A stretch of DNA of 22,808 nt. Source: Planctomycetota bacterium. GTDB lineage: Bacteria > Planctomycetota > PUPC01 > JACPCR01. Positions within the stretch are counted from its first letter, which is position 1. Every line of letters begins with the position of its first letter. The notes below the pieces were generated by a model. The model was not told the DNA's origin and made no database searches. It worked only from the letters and a program-made list of their open reading frames with translations. The DNA is taken from NCBI GenBank assembly GCA_030740295.1, contig JASLXP010000039.1, forward strand, positions 1 through 22,808. Reading direction: 5' to 3'. Positions 7,217 to 16,600 of the stretch are shown here, in pieces. The translations under genes and the position numbers were made by a program.

Positions 7217-10200
7217 TTACCGCTTCACCTGGTAGTAGTAGGTCTGGAAAGTTCCGTCGATGCCGAATGTGTTTCCTTCGGAGGGCACACTCTTGGCCGT
7301 GGGGATGCCATATATGTCGACCACCTTCACAGAGGTCGGGGGGGCGCCTTTCAGTGTGATCTTCGCCTGGACCGGTTCGAGAAGCAGCGGGGGAGTTCCC
7401 ACTTCGAGCAACTGAGTACCGCTCGGGCTGTAGACCACGCCGGTCTGCTTGTCCTGCGCCAGGGCTGTGATCAGGATGTGCTTCGAATCGATCAACGGCT
7501 CGTCATCCAGCGGTGTGAAGATCAAGCTCACGAATTCGGTCTTCACCTCGATTGACAGGCCCGGGAGGTCGTAAGTTCTCCCTCCGGCAAAGCCGATGAC
7601 AGCCTGTGTTCTGGGCGCCTTGAGCAGGACCACGCGCTGGCCGTAGTCCCACACCAGCTCGCCAGTCATGCTCGTGACGACCTTGCGCTCGCGATCCCAG
7701 TACTTGTCCCAGTCAGCCTTGAATGACGGCTCTTGCCCATCGGCTACCTTGACGGTTACGCGCCCGATGGCCAGCACTTCTTTGGGCGTTTCGAGCTTGC
7801 CCTTCAGCTCCTTCTGGTCGTACCCACCGCCGGTGAAGTCCTGACTCAGCGCGTCGAAGCCCTGGAAGATCTTTTCGAGGGGGAGCCTGCGCGCGGCCGC
7901 TGTCGGCGCCTCTCTGATGTGGCCCTTATGGATCGCGAACGCCAGCGCGGGGAATTGACCAAAGTAGTGCGGCGTTTCGCTGACGTACGAGTTCATGTTG
8001 GGCCAGCCGCTGCCCATGCGAGGCATCGAGCCGGCAAAATGATACGAGTTGTCCCATCCCTGGAGCCCGAGATTGTAGAATGCAAACAGAGGCGCGACCT
8101 CGGCCTTCCACTGGTTGGGCGGCAACTGAGTCCACTCGGTCATGACGAACGGCTTGTCCTCGACTTGCCAGAACCCGCTCGACAGGATGTGTGAGCCGGG
8201 CTGCGACACGTGCGCATCGTTGTTGACTCGGCCCTTTTTTATGCCATGCCCCCCGGCGCCGCCGCCGAAGTAGTTGTGCCGCGAGATCACGTCCATCGCG
8301 TCATCACACCAGATGTTGGCCGCGCCGGCCGCGGGGCCGCCGACCTTCCACGCAGTCGAGATAGTCAGGCCCCGGTAGCCGAGCTCATGGAGCCGGCTCC
8401 TGCGGCGCGCGAAAGTGGCCCGCTGGGTCTCTGCCAGGAAACGAATGAAGTCGCCCATGCGCTTTCGGTCCTGAATGTAGACCCTCTTGTTCACGGTCCG
8501 GCCTCCCGCCCCCATCTCCCACGCGCCGTAGATGGCCATGGATGGGTTATTCACTGAGTCCCCATTGCGCATTCCCGTTCCCCACGCCTTCCGAAGGTTG
8601 GCGTCATCGCCGTACCGCTTCTTCGCCCACTCCATCCACATGCGTTTGAGGACGGCCGTGTGCCTGGGCATCTTCTGACCCGCGGAGAGAGTGTTGAGGG
8701 GCGCATGCCAGAACAGGCAGTCTTCGTTGTGCACTTCGACGATGGCGAGCGCCGGGTCATCGATATAGCGCAGTCCCGTATGCGGGTTCTTGTGCAGCAA
8801 CAGCGTCTTGAGCCACTCCCACTCCGCGTCCTGGAGCTGCGGCATGAGGTTGACCACGCCTGAAGTGCTCTTGCCCCCCCGGCGACCGGGCAACTCCGCG
8901 TAGAGATCCGCGGGATATCCGTCGTCCGGGGTGATGGCATGTGGGTAGAAGCAGGACCATGTCATGTAGATGCCGTGCTTCTTGAGCGTGGCAAACCACT
9001 TGTCCCATGTGTCGAGCTTCTGCGGATCGAAGCTGCGCTTACCTGTCCGTGGGTCCTTGGTCAAGACGCCAATCACACTCTCAACGGGGTGCTGGCGCAC
9101 CATGTTGATCCCGTGCTTCGCGTAGAACCGTGCCTGCTGGTCGCGCAGGCCCGCAGAGCGGCACATTCCGGCGACCATGCCCCAGAACTTCACCGGTTGC
9201 CCCTGCTTTTCAAAGACGAGGCGCTGGCCGTCCCGCTGAAGGAAACCGTGCTTACCGGCCGGCGTGTGCAGCAGCTTGCTCATGTCGATGATCGACGCCG
9301 GGCTGAACTCGTCATCATCGGGCAGGAACGGGAACCAGGTATCTGCCTTAACCACCGCCGCCTTCCCCCCGAGGACTGGCTTGCGGGTGCCTGACGGCGC
9401 CCACGGCAGGTTGGTGAGGCACATGCAGTCGATACCGCCGGAATTCTGAATCTCTCCGCGCATCCGGATTTTGATCGTATGCTCGCCCGGCTTGAGGTCG
9501 AACTTGCCGAGCTTGATCCAAGTAATGAAACGATGGTCGAGCTTGTCCACCAGATTCTGCCGGCCGCGCGCATCGCTGAAGTCGCACGGCTTCCACTCGC
9601 TGCCGTCGATGCTGAAGTCCTGGCGTGCTCGTACCGGATTGCAGCGGACCCACCAAGTGTAGGCCCCGCCCTGCTCCAGTTCGATCCTCCATTCGGCCTC
9701 TCCCGACCCTTTCCCGGTGTAGTGCGACAGCCAGTCTTCGCCGGACAGCATGTCCTTCTTCACCGCGTGATACCACCTGTGTTTGACAAAACTGTGCCTG
9801 GTCGGGCGTTCCCCCTCGACCCAGAGGTACTCGCCAACGCCATCGACAGCCATGTGGTCCGGCTGAGGACCTGTTGGCTCAGTTCCTGCCGCAGCCGCGC
9901 CAGGCTGGCGGACGCCCGTGGGCGCCCACGGGTAGTTGATCAGGCACAAGCAGTCGATGCCGCCGGAGTTGTTAATTTTGCCGCGCATCCGGATCCGCAG
10001 AACGTGCTTGCCCGGAGTCAGTTCAACTTTCCCGGCCTTGATCCAGCAGATGAACCGATGGTCGAGCGCCTTCACCAGATTCTGCCGCTCCCGTACGTCA
10101 TCAAAGGGCATGGGAGTCCACTCGCCGTCATCCAGTTTGTAGTCCTGTTGCGCCTGCACAGGGTTGCATCGCACCCAAAACGAATACTTGCCCCCTTCCT

Positions 10201-10420
10201 TTGCGGTGAACGAGTACTGCGCCTCACCCGGCCCCCGGTCGGAGTAATGCGACAGCCAGTCATTGCCCGAGAGCATGTCCTTCTTGACTCTGTCGTACCA
10301 GTTGTGCCGGACGAAGCTGTGCTTCACGGCATCCTCGCCCTCGATCCACACACTCTCCCTGGCCATAGCTGAAGTCGCCAGAATGCTGAGGAACGCTGCA
10401 ATGGCCCTGTGCTTTATCAC
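7217..10420 (-). CDS. Exported clan GH-A-like glycoside hydrolase with duplicated N-terminal modules, 1067 aa
   Basis: I place the start at the GTG at 10420: it has AAAGGAG nine bases upstream and yields a clean signal peptide (MIKHRAIAAFLSILATSAMA). The open frame continues upstream to an ATG at 10672, but that would bury the signal peptide. Residues 21-170 and 196-345 are two copies of one module (W-x-EGE, KKDMLSG-x-DWLSHY, R-CNPV, DHRF, GGIDC-x-CL), probably carbohydrate-binding. Residues about 365-840 form a TIM-barrel-like domain: NFWG-type entry (KFWGM, 411-415), INMVRQHP (438-445), EVHNE with E566 as candidate acid/base, HNYFG (715-719), and FVMTEW with E762 as candidate nucleophile. 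This is the clan GH-A retaining pattern (GH5 and relatives), but I cannot name the family. A beta-rich tail (840-1067) follows. Substrate unknown; the neighbours suggest an acidic plant or algal polysaccharide. Confidence 0.87.
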   Translation of the reverse strand: MIKHRAIAAFLSILATSAMARESVWIEGEDAVKHSFVRHNWYDRVKKDMLSGNDWLSHYSDRGPGEAQYSFTAKEGGKYSFWVRCNPVQAQQDYKLDDGEWTPMPFDDVRERQNLVKALDHRFICWIKAGKVELTPGKHVLRIRMRGKINNSGGIDCLCLINYPWAPTGVRQPGAAAAGTEPTGPQPDHMAVDGVGEYLWVEGERPTRHSFVKHRWYHAVKKDMLSGEDWLSHYTGKGSGEAEWRIELEQGGAYTWWVRCNPVRARQDFSIDGSEWKPCDFSDARGRQNLVDKLDHRFITWIKLGKFDLKPGEHTIKIRMRGEIQNSGGIDCMCLTNLPWAPSGTRKPVLGGKAAVVKADTWFPFLPDDDEFSPASIIDMSKLLHTPAGKHGFLQRDGQRLVFEKQGQPVKFWGMVAGMCRSAGLRDQQARFYAKHGINMVRQHPVESVIGVLTKDPRTGKRSFDPQKLDTWDKWFATLKKHGIYMTWSCFYPHAITPDDGYPADLYAELPGRRGGKSTSGVVNLMPQLQDAEWEWLKTLLLHKNPHTGLRYIDDPALAIVEVHNEDCLFWHAPLNTLSAGQKMPRHTAVLKRMWMEWAKKRYGDDANLRKAWGTGMRNGDSVNNPSMAIYGAWEMGAGGRTVNKRVYIQDRKRMGDFIRFLAETQRATFARRRSRLHELGYRGLTISTAWKVGGPAAGAANIWCDDAMDVISRHNYFGGGAGGHGIKKGRVNNDAHVSQPGSHILSSGFWQVEDKPFVMTEWTQLPPNQWKAEVAPLFAFYNLGLQGWDNSYHFAGSMPRMGSGWPNMNSYVSETPHYFGQFPALAFAIHKGHIREAPTAAARRLPLEKIFQGFDALSQDFTGGGYDQKELKGKLETPKEVLAIGRVTVKVADGQEPSFKADWDKYWDRERKVVTSMTGELVWDYGQRVVLLKAPRTQAVIGFAGGRTYDLPGLSIEVKTEFVSLIFTPLDDEPLIDSKHILITALAQDKQTGVVYSPSGTQLLEVGTPPLLLEPVQAKITLKGAPPTSVKVVDIYGIPTAKSVPSEGNTFGIDGTFQTYYYQVKR
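9386..10360 (-). repeat. Intragenic tandem duplication encoding two ~150-residue modules
   Basis: Residues 21-170 and 196-345 of the GH-A-like protein align without large gaps at an offset of 175 residues (for example WIEGE at 25-29 against WVEGE at 200-204). The nucleotide copies lie at about 10360-9911 and 9835-9386. A short Gly/Ala/Pro-rich linker separates them. They have diverged in sequence but keep all Trp, Cys and His motif positions, so this is an old duplication rather than an assembly error. Confidence 0.92.
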
Positions 10421-10683
10421 GACTGTTTGCTCCTTTAGATATGAGTCCATCAACCTCATTTTGAGACCGTTGGGTGGATCGCCAATATACGAAGTTTGAG
10501 CGCGGAACTCGATTCTTGCCCTAATGCCGTTCGCGGTGGTTGTCGGAACCTGGCTTCCAAAGTCTGTAGGCAACAGTGGAAGTGGTTGACCATGGTCGGC
10601 CTCGCTGTGTAGCTTTTCGGCGAGATATGCGGGCCGGCAGAACGAAGTCGAGGCCCGACCGGCCAACCCCAAGCGAAGGACCG
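10421..10683. promoter_or_regulatory. Divergent intergenic control region of the enzyme cluster
   Basis: This 263-bp region separates the divergently transcribed left and right gene sets and is the natural place for both promoters. Candidate elements are weak. On the minus strand TATATT (10489-10484) resembles a -10 box without a good -35. On the plus strand TTGACC (10586-10591) lies 18 nt before TAGCTT (10610-10615). A GGCCGG/CCGGCC inverted repeat (10632-10637 and 10659-10664) sits just before the ribosome binding site GAAGGA (10675-10680) of the plus-strand gene and could be an operator or leader hairpin. The region's role is inferred from gene orientation. Confidence 0.4.
10430..10436 (-). 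promoter_or_regulatory. Ribosome binding site fixing a GTG start
   Basis: AAAGGAG on the minus strand, followed by a 9-nt spacer and GTG at 10420. It decides the start of the GH-A-like gene against the longer upstream reading frame that reaches 10672. Confidence 0.85.
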
Positions 10684-13683
10684 ATGCGAATCAACCCCAA
10701 TTTGAAGCTGACCGCGTGGGCGCTGGCAGTAAGCGCCAGCATGTCATTCGCGGAGCCGCAGACCATGACCTGGCACGTATCCCCGAATGGCGACGACGCA
10801 TGGTCGGGTCGGCGCGCTGAGCCGGTCCGCGGGGACGGCCCCATGGCGACCATCCCCGCGGCGCTCGTGGCAAGCCGCAAGCACGTGGGCAAGCCTCGGC
10901 GCATCCAGCTCGCCTCGGGGCGGTACTATGTCAGGCAGACGCTCGTGCTCGATGCCAACGACGCGGGCCTGACCATCGAGGGCGCGGGCCAGGGCAAGAC
11001 CATTGTTTACGGGGGCCAGCGCATCACCAGTTGGCGCAGAGACGGAGAGCGCTTCTGGGTGGCGGACGCGCCGGAAGTGAAGACCGGCAAGTGGGACTTC
11101 CGCGCTCTCGTAGTCAACGACCGTCTCTGCCCGCGAGCACGTCTGCCGGAGACTGGGCGCTTCACGCACGAGACGCGCTTCCCCGTGCGATGGATGAGCA
11201 CTGCCGGCGGCGGTTGGGAGCGCAAACCGACGCAGGAAGAACGCACCACGATGCAGTACCGTGCGGGTGACCTTGGCCCATGGCTGAGCGTGCGCAACGC
11301 GGAGGTGACCGTGTACCACATGTGGGACGAGTCCATGGTCGGCGTCAAATTGCACAACCCGGCCACGCGCACGCTGACTTTCTCTTCGCCTTGCGGCCAC
11401 CCGCCCGGCGCATTCGGCAAGCGCACATACGTCCTCTGGAACGTGCGGGAAGGCATGAAGAAGCCCGGGCAGTGGTATCTGGACCGCGATGCCGGCCAGA
11501 TTGTGTATTGGCCCCTGCCGGGCGAGGACATGAGCAAAGCCATCGCAGTTGCGCCACGGGTCGAGACGATTCTGGAACTGCGCGGCATCAAGAGCAAGCC
11601 GGTACCGGACATCGCGCTGAAGTCCCTGACGCTCACGACAACGACAACGCCGTGCAAGGCCGGCGGCTTCGGTGCGAGCCGATACCGCGGAGCGCTGCAC
11701 GCGGCCTGGGGCGAGCGCGTGGTGATCGCCAACGTGGAGATTACGAATACGGCCGGGCACGCGATCCGCGAGTGGGGCAGCCGCGATCTGCGGATCGAGG
11801 ATTGCCACTTGCACCATCTCGGCGCTGGAGGACTCCGTGGGGGCGGGGGCACCGGCCGGATCGAAGGCAACCGCATCCATCACGTCGGCATACTCTACCC
11901 CAGTGCGATCGGCCTGTCCGCCAGCGGCCGCGAAGGGACCTACGTCATCCGGCGCAACGAAATCCACGATACTCCCTACTCCGCCATGGCTATCGGCGGC
12001 ACGGGCACGATCATCGAGGAGAACCTGATCTACCGCTGCATGCAGGTGCTGCAAGACGGCGCGGCCATCTACGTGAGCGGCGCGAAGGGCAACATCGTCC
12101 GGCGAAATGTCGCCCGCGACATCGTCAAAGTCGGCAAGGGCTACGGCGTATCGTCCTACTACCTTGACGAGAAATGCCGCGACTGCATCGTGGAGAAGAA
12201 CGTGTCCATTGGGGTCGAGCGGCCAAACCAGAACCACATGACGCTCAACTGCGCCATCCGCGATAACGTGTTCATCAATGCCGGCGGCATGAGCCTGGGA
12301 ACCAGTCGCTGTGCGGGACTCAAGTTCATCGGCAACACGTTCCAACTCGACGGCGCGCTGAAAATCAACGACCCGGACGCGGTAACCGAATGGAAGGGCA
12401 ACCTGATCGTACAGACTGGAGCAGTCACGCCAGCCATCTCAGACGCGATGCCGAGGCCCCGCCATACCCCGCGCAACAAGCCGCTCTACGCGAACGCGGG
12501 TTTCCTCACTAAACCGCCCGTGCTCGACGGCAAACTGAACGGCGAGGAGTGGCCGCCCGGGGGCCGGAGCCTCAGCGAATGCCCCGACCAGCGCCGCGCT
12601 CGCGGCGCTCCAATCATGGTCAAGTTCGCCGCGGACACGGCCGCGTTCTATGTCGGCCTGTCGGTCGTCAGCATGTTCCCCGAAGATCGCAAGCTCGGCC
12701 ACACATGGGGTACAGACGAAGGCGTGGAGATCGCGGTGCAGGGCAAACTCGCCGATGGCAAGCCGGTGGCCTACGTCCTCAGAGGGTTTGCTGACGGCAC
12801 ACTTGAGAGCCTCACCGCCGCCGGGGCAACAGCAGGCGATGCAGACGCTTTGCGCAAGGCGGCAGGCTATGCCGCCGGAACTGACAAAAAAGTCTGGCAA
12901 TGCGAGTGGCGCATTCCTTTCGCGGCGCTGCGTTTCATTCCGGCGGACCGGATGCCCCTGCCCATCAACGTCACCGTCTATCGCAGCGAAAACAAAGGGT
13001 TCATCCAGTTTGCGGGCACGCTCGGCGAGACGTGGGATCTGGCACGGGGAGGCCGGCTCATATTCCGGAACCCGAAGTCGTCAGCCAAGTCGCAGCCCAG
13101 ACCCATCGCCCAATCCGCCCGTACCACGAAAGCGCCGGTCATCGACGGCCGGGCGAGTGAAGGCGAATGGCCGGGCGAGGCTCTCGTAATGAAGCAGACG
13201 CCCGGCGGCGTGCCGATATCGGGCAAGGCTTGCGATGCACACATCGCGACCGACGGCAAGAGCCTGTTCGTCCACATGTCCATCCCGGCCTCCCGCGTCA
13301 CCCGCGGCAGTGAGTGGCGCAAAGACGATGGCGCCGAGGTCTGCATCCGCGGCAAGACTCCAAGTGGCAAACCCGTGGTCTGGGTCGTGCGAGGGTTCGC
13401 CGGCGGAGCCTACCGAAGCAGCACAGAAGCCGGTACGCCTGAGGCCGCGTCGAAAGCGCTCGGCAAATCCCTTCGTTTCCGCGCCTTCATCGGCAAGGCT
13501 GGCTGGCAGGGCGAATGGTCCATCCCTCTGAAGGCCCTCGGCGTCACTTTCGCGGCCAACGTCAGAGTGCCCTTCAACCTCGGCATCTTCCGCAGTGAGT
13601 CCGGTGAGTGGATCAACTGGATCGGCACTCGGGGCCCGACGTGGAAGCTCGAGAACGCAGGACTTTTGCGGACCACGGAATGA
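10684..13683 (+). CDS. Exported right-handed beta-helix protein (GH141-like) with two C-terminal CBM9-like domains, 999 aa
   Basis: The ATG at 10684, preceded by GAAGGA, gives a signal peptide (MRINPNLKLTAWALAVSASMSFA). The upstream in-frame ATG at 10576 only adds a non-signal Arg-rich stretch. Residues about 28-600 begin with WHVSPNGDDAWSG, then RRIQLASGRYYVRQTLVL and FRALVVNDRLCPRARLPETG, and continue as parallel beta-helix coils rich in N and G (IEDCHLHHLG, GNRIHH, RNEIHDTPYSAMAIGG). QDGAAIY at 457-463 resembles the conserved helix motif of GH141 proteins, a family with a characterised fucosidase acting on rhamnogalacturonan II and a xylanase. Two CBM9-like domains follow: about 610-796 (PPVLDGKLNGEEWP) and 816-995 (APVIDGRASEGEWP), which resemble each other. 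The family assignment is by pattern only; a pectate-lyase-like or non-catalytic helix is the alternative. It is the first gene of the plus-strand pair and its stop overlaps the next start. Confidence 0.86.
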   Translation: MRINPNLKLTAWALAVSASMSFAEPQTMTWHVSPNGDDAWSGRRAEPVRGDGPMATIPAALVASRKHVGKPRRIQLASGRYYVRQTLVLDANDAGLTIEGAGQGKTIVYGGQRITSWRRDGERFWVADAPEVKTGKWDFRALVVNDRLCPRARLPETGRFTHETRFPVRWMSTAGGGWERKPTQEERTTMQYRAGDLGPWLSVRNAEVTVYHMWDESMVGVKLHNPATRTLTFSSPCGHPPGAFGKRTYVLWNVREGMKKPGQWYLDRDAGQIVYWPLPGEDMSKAIAVAPRVETILELRGIKSKPVPDIALKSLTLTTTTTPCKAGGFGASRYRGALHAAWGERVVIANVEITNTAGHAIREWGSRDLRIEDCHLHHLGAGGLRGGGGTGRIEGNRIHHVGILYPSAIGLSASGREGTYVIRRNEIHDTPYSAMAIGGTGTIIEENLIYRCMQVLQDGAAIYVSGAKGNIVRRNVARDIVKVGKGYGVSSYYLDEKCRDCIVEKNVSIGVERPNQNHMTLNCAIRDNVFINAGGMSLGTSRCAGLKFIGNTFQLDGALKINDPDAVTEWKGNLIVQTGAVTPAISDAMPRPRHTPRNKPLYANAGFLTKPPVLDGKLNGEEWPPGGRSLSECPDQRRARGAPIMVKFAADTAAFYVGLSVVSMFPEDRKLGHTWGTDEGVEIAVQGKLADGKPVAYVLRGFADGTLESLTAAGATAGDADALRKAAGYAAGTDKKVWQCEWRIPFAALRFIPADRMPLPINVTVYRSENKGFIQFAGTLGETWDLARGGRLIFRNPKSSAKSQPRPIAQSARTTKAPVIDGRASEGEWPGEALVMKQTPGGVPISGKACDAHIATDGKSLFVHMSIPASRVTRGSEWRKDDGAEVCIRGKTPSGKPVVWVVRGFAGGAYRSSTEAGTPEAASKALGKSLRFRAFIGKAGWQGEWSIPLKALGVTFAANVRVPFNLGIFRSESGEWINWIGTRGPTWKLENAGLLRTTE

Positions 13684-16600
13684 GAACAAAGCAGATACAA
13701 CCTCTGTCTGTGATGACGTCCCTGCTGGTAGCGTGGGGAAGTTCTGGATTCGCGGAGGCACAGGTGGCGGGCGCGGACCCGGGAAAGATTCCACTGGAAA
13801 TTCTGGAGCCGAAGGAGCGCAAAGAGGCGATTCAAGAATTTCCAGTCGCGGTGGGAATGGTCTTTCCGGATGGCAGGTTGAGCAATGTGCCGGGCGGACG
13901 CATTGTCGATGATGGCGGACGAGAGATTCTGTTCGATGCCGAAGCCACGGGATGGTGGAACCGGGAGAAGACCCGTGTGAAGTGGCTTCTTCTTCACTTC
14001 AAGGCGAGCACTGACCGGAAATACTTTTTCGAACTCGGCAAGAAGCATGACCCGCCTCCCGGCCAGCCCGTCGCCGCGAAGCGGAACGATGAGATACTCG
14101 TCGATACCGGCCCGTTGAAAGCGCGAATCTCTCAGAATTCTCCGAATCTGTTCGATGAAATCCGGCTGAACGACAAGCCGATGCTCCAGCCTTCAGGTGA
14201 GTCCTTTAACCTCGCGCTTCATGTGGGGAAAGGCGCGCGAAGGCTCGCGCTCGGCGACTGGAAGCTGGCTCTCGAAGAGGCAACGCCACTCCGGGCAGTT
14301 GTCAAGGCTACGGGATATTACCGCGACGACTACGGCGCGGATGATGATGGCAAGCCGGTGGCCAGACTCGACATTCGCTACCAGTTCTTCAAGGGCGAAA
14401 GTTTCGTTCGCATCTACCACACCATCACGTGGATGATCAGGAACTACATGATCGGCGCGCGGGACATTTCCCTGGCGTTGAGGCCGGACCTCCCGGATGG
14501 CGGAACGCTCCGTCTTGGACTTTCAGATACCACGGCGGATGCGTGGGAGATGCCCTGGAAACGCGATTCCAAACTCACCGCGTATCAGGACAAAGGAGAT
14601 CACTTCGCCGTGGTGGCCGAAGGGAAGACTGTCAAGGAAGGGAGACAACTCGGTGGATGGTTCGCTCTCCAGGGCGCGGATGGCCGCGGTGTCAGTGTTG
14701 CCCTGCGCCATCCCTGGCAGACGTTCCCTACCGAAATAGCAGTAGAAGATGGCACGATCCGAGTGGGCTTCTGGCCGCGCCAGGGGCCGCCGATGTCCTT
14801 TGCGCCCGAAGCGCTCATGCCACCAGAGCTGTTTCACCACAAGGTCTGGAAGAGCTTCAAATGGTCTGCTGACGTGGGGCACTTCGTCCACGAGCGTGCC
14901 AGGATGCGATGGTACCTGCATACCGCTGAAGGAGCCAGCCGCACTCACGAGCTGACGATTCTGTTCTATGACCGCGCGGCGAAACGGTCACCGTCTCTAA
15001 TGAATTCGGTCACACAGCATCCAGTTGTGGTGCGGCAGCATCCGGAGTCTGCGATGCGCGTTCCGTTCATGGGCTTTCGCATCATGCCCGCGTCGAAGGA
15101 GAAATATCCCCACATCGAACGCGCGGTGGATCTCCTCGGCCGGATGTCATCCGCGCGTTGGCTCTCGTGCCATGACTACGGGCTGTGGCGGTTCGGCATG
15201 TTGCGCTGGGGTTCGCCGCCTGCCGACCAGCCCAGAAGCCTTTATCGATGGATGGATGGCCTGCAATACGACCAGCAGCTTATCCCGTGGCTGCTCTACA
15301 TGCGCGGCGGGGATCGGCATTTCTTCGAGCAGGGCGAAATCACCGGGCGATTCGCCATGGACGTCTGCGTGAACCATTACAACACCAGGGGCTATCCCAT
15401 CGGCTACTGCTCAACCGCGGGCGGAACTCCCTTCCCATATGTCCCGTATCACACCACCAAGGGCACGAAGATTCACTTCCTGGCCTACTACTATCATCTC
15501 ACCGGATACAAGCGCGCCAAAGAAGTGATGGATGAAATCATCGCCGGGGCGAAGCAGACCGCGGCCGCGCCCCTCGAACAGTTTGCCTGGTGGTATCGGC
15601 GAACCGGAGGCCGCGAGTGTTACAACATGAACGTCTTCTGGGCGAACGCTTACCAGGAGACGTTTGATCCGGAAGTCGAAGCCTTCGCCCGTGAATGGAT
15701 GAACCTGGCGGCCAACCGCGAGTACAGCAGGGAACTGAACGTCTTCCGGCCGCCACAGGTCTATCTCTACAACGGACTCGTCCTGCAACAGCGGCTTTGG
15801 GATGACAAGACTCTCCGCGAAGTCATGCTGCGCAATCTTTCTGCGGATCTTGTTGGTACATCAGAGGAAGGCAGCGTTCACAATGTTGAAAAGGTCATCG
15901 GCTGCGGATGGGCCTACGAGCAGACAAAGGACAAGCGTTACGCGCAGGCCGGCTGGGACGCGGCACGGACTTTGGCCGATTTGGTCCCCAACGCGAATCT
16001 CTCAGAGGAGCTGCCTCCGCCCTTCGTGCTGCGCGGCAACCAGTTTTACCGGCACTTTCTGCTGCCCATTCTGGTCGGCGCCAGCGTCGGTCACCGGCTG
16101 GGGCTCAGCCCGAACCAGGAGCCGGTGCTACGCGATACCTTCATTGCTCTGAATGCGGCAGCGAAACGGGGCGAGCCCGCCAGTGGACAGGTCTTCGTCC
16201 GTCCCCGACGTGACGGCGACTTGAAGATTCGCATATTCTGCAATGGCGGCGCGACAAAGGCCACGCTCACGGGCCCTGATGGAAAGGAAATCGCCTCCGC
16301 ACAATTTCATTCAAAGAAACGGACGACAGTGGAGCTCGAAGGTCCCGGGTATCCGGTTTATGCCAGAGGGAGCAGATTTCCCAGTGCGGAAATGGTGCTC
16401 CCCAACGCCAAACGCAATCAGACTTACAAGCTCGTCATTGAGGGCGGCAGCGAACAAACCGGCGCCCTGGTCCTGGCCGACGCTCAGGTCGTGCATCACC
16501 TCCCGGAAGGCAGCACCTTTCTAACGCAGGACCTGGCGGGGCAGTATTTCGCGGGTGCCAGATTCTATGCGATGACCAAAGAGGACGTCATCACCGTCAC

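Noticed and set aside
10421..10672. 84-residue N-terminal extension of the GH-A-like protein from an upstream ATG
   Set aside because: It would bury the signal peptide and cross the divergent promoter region; the GTG at 10420 has a strong AAAGGAG at correct spacing.
10744..12345. 533-codon minus-strand open frame opposite the beta-helix gene
   Set aside because: Composition is typical of an antisense shadow (Ala/Val/Asp/His-rich, no motif), while the plus strand encodes clear beta-helix repeats.
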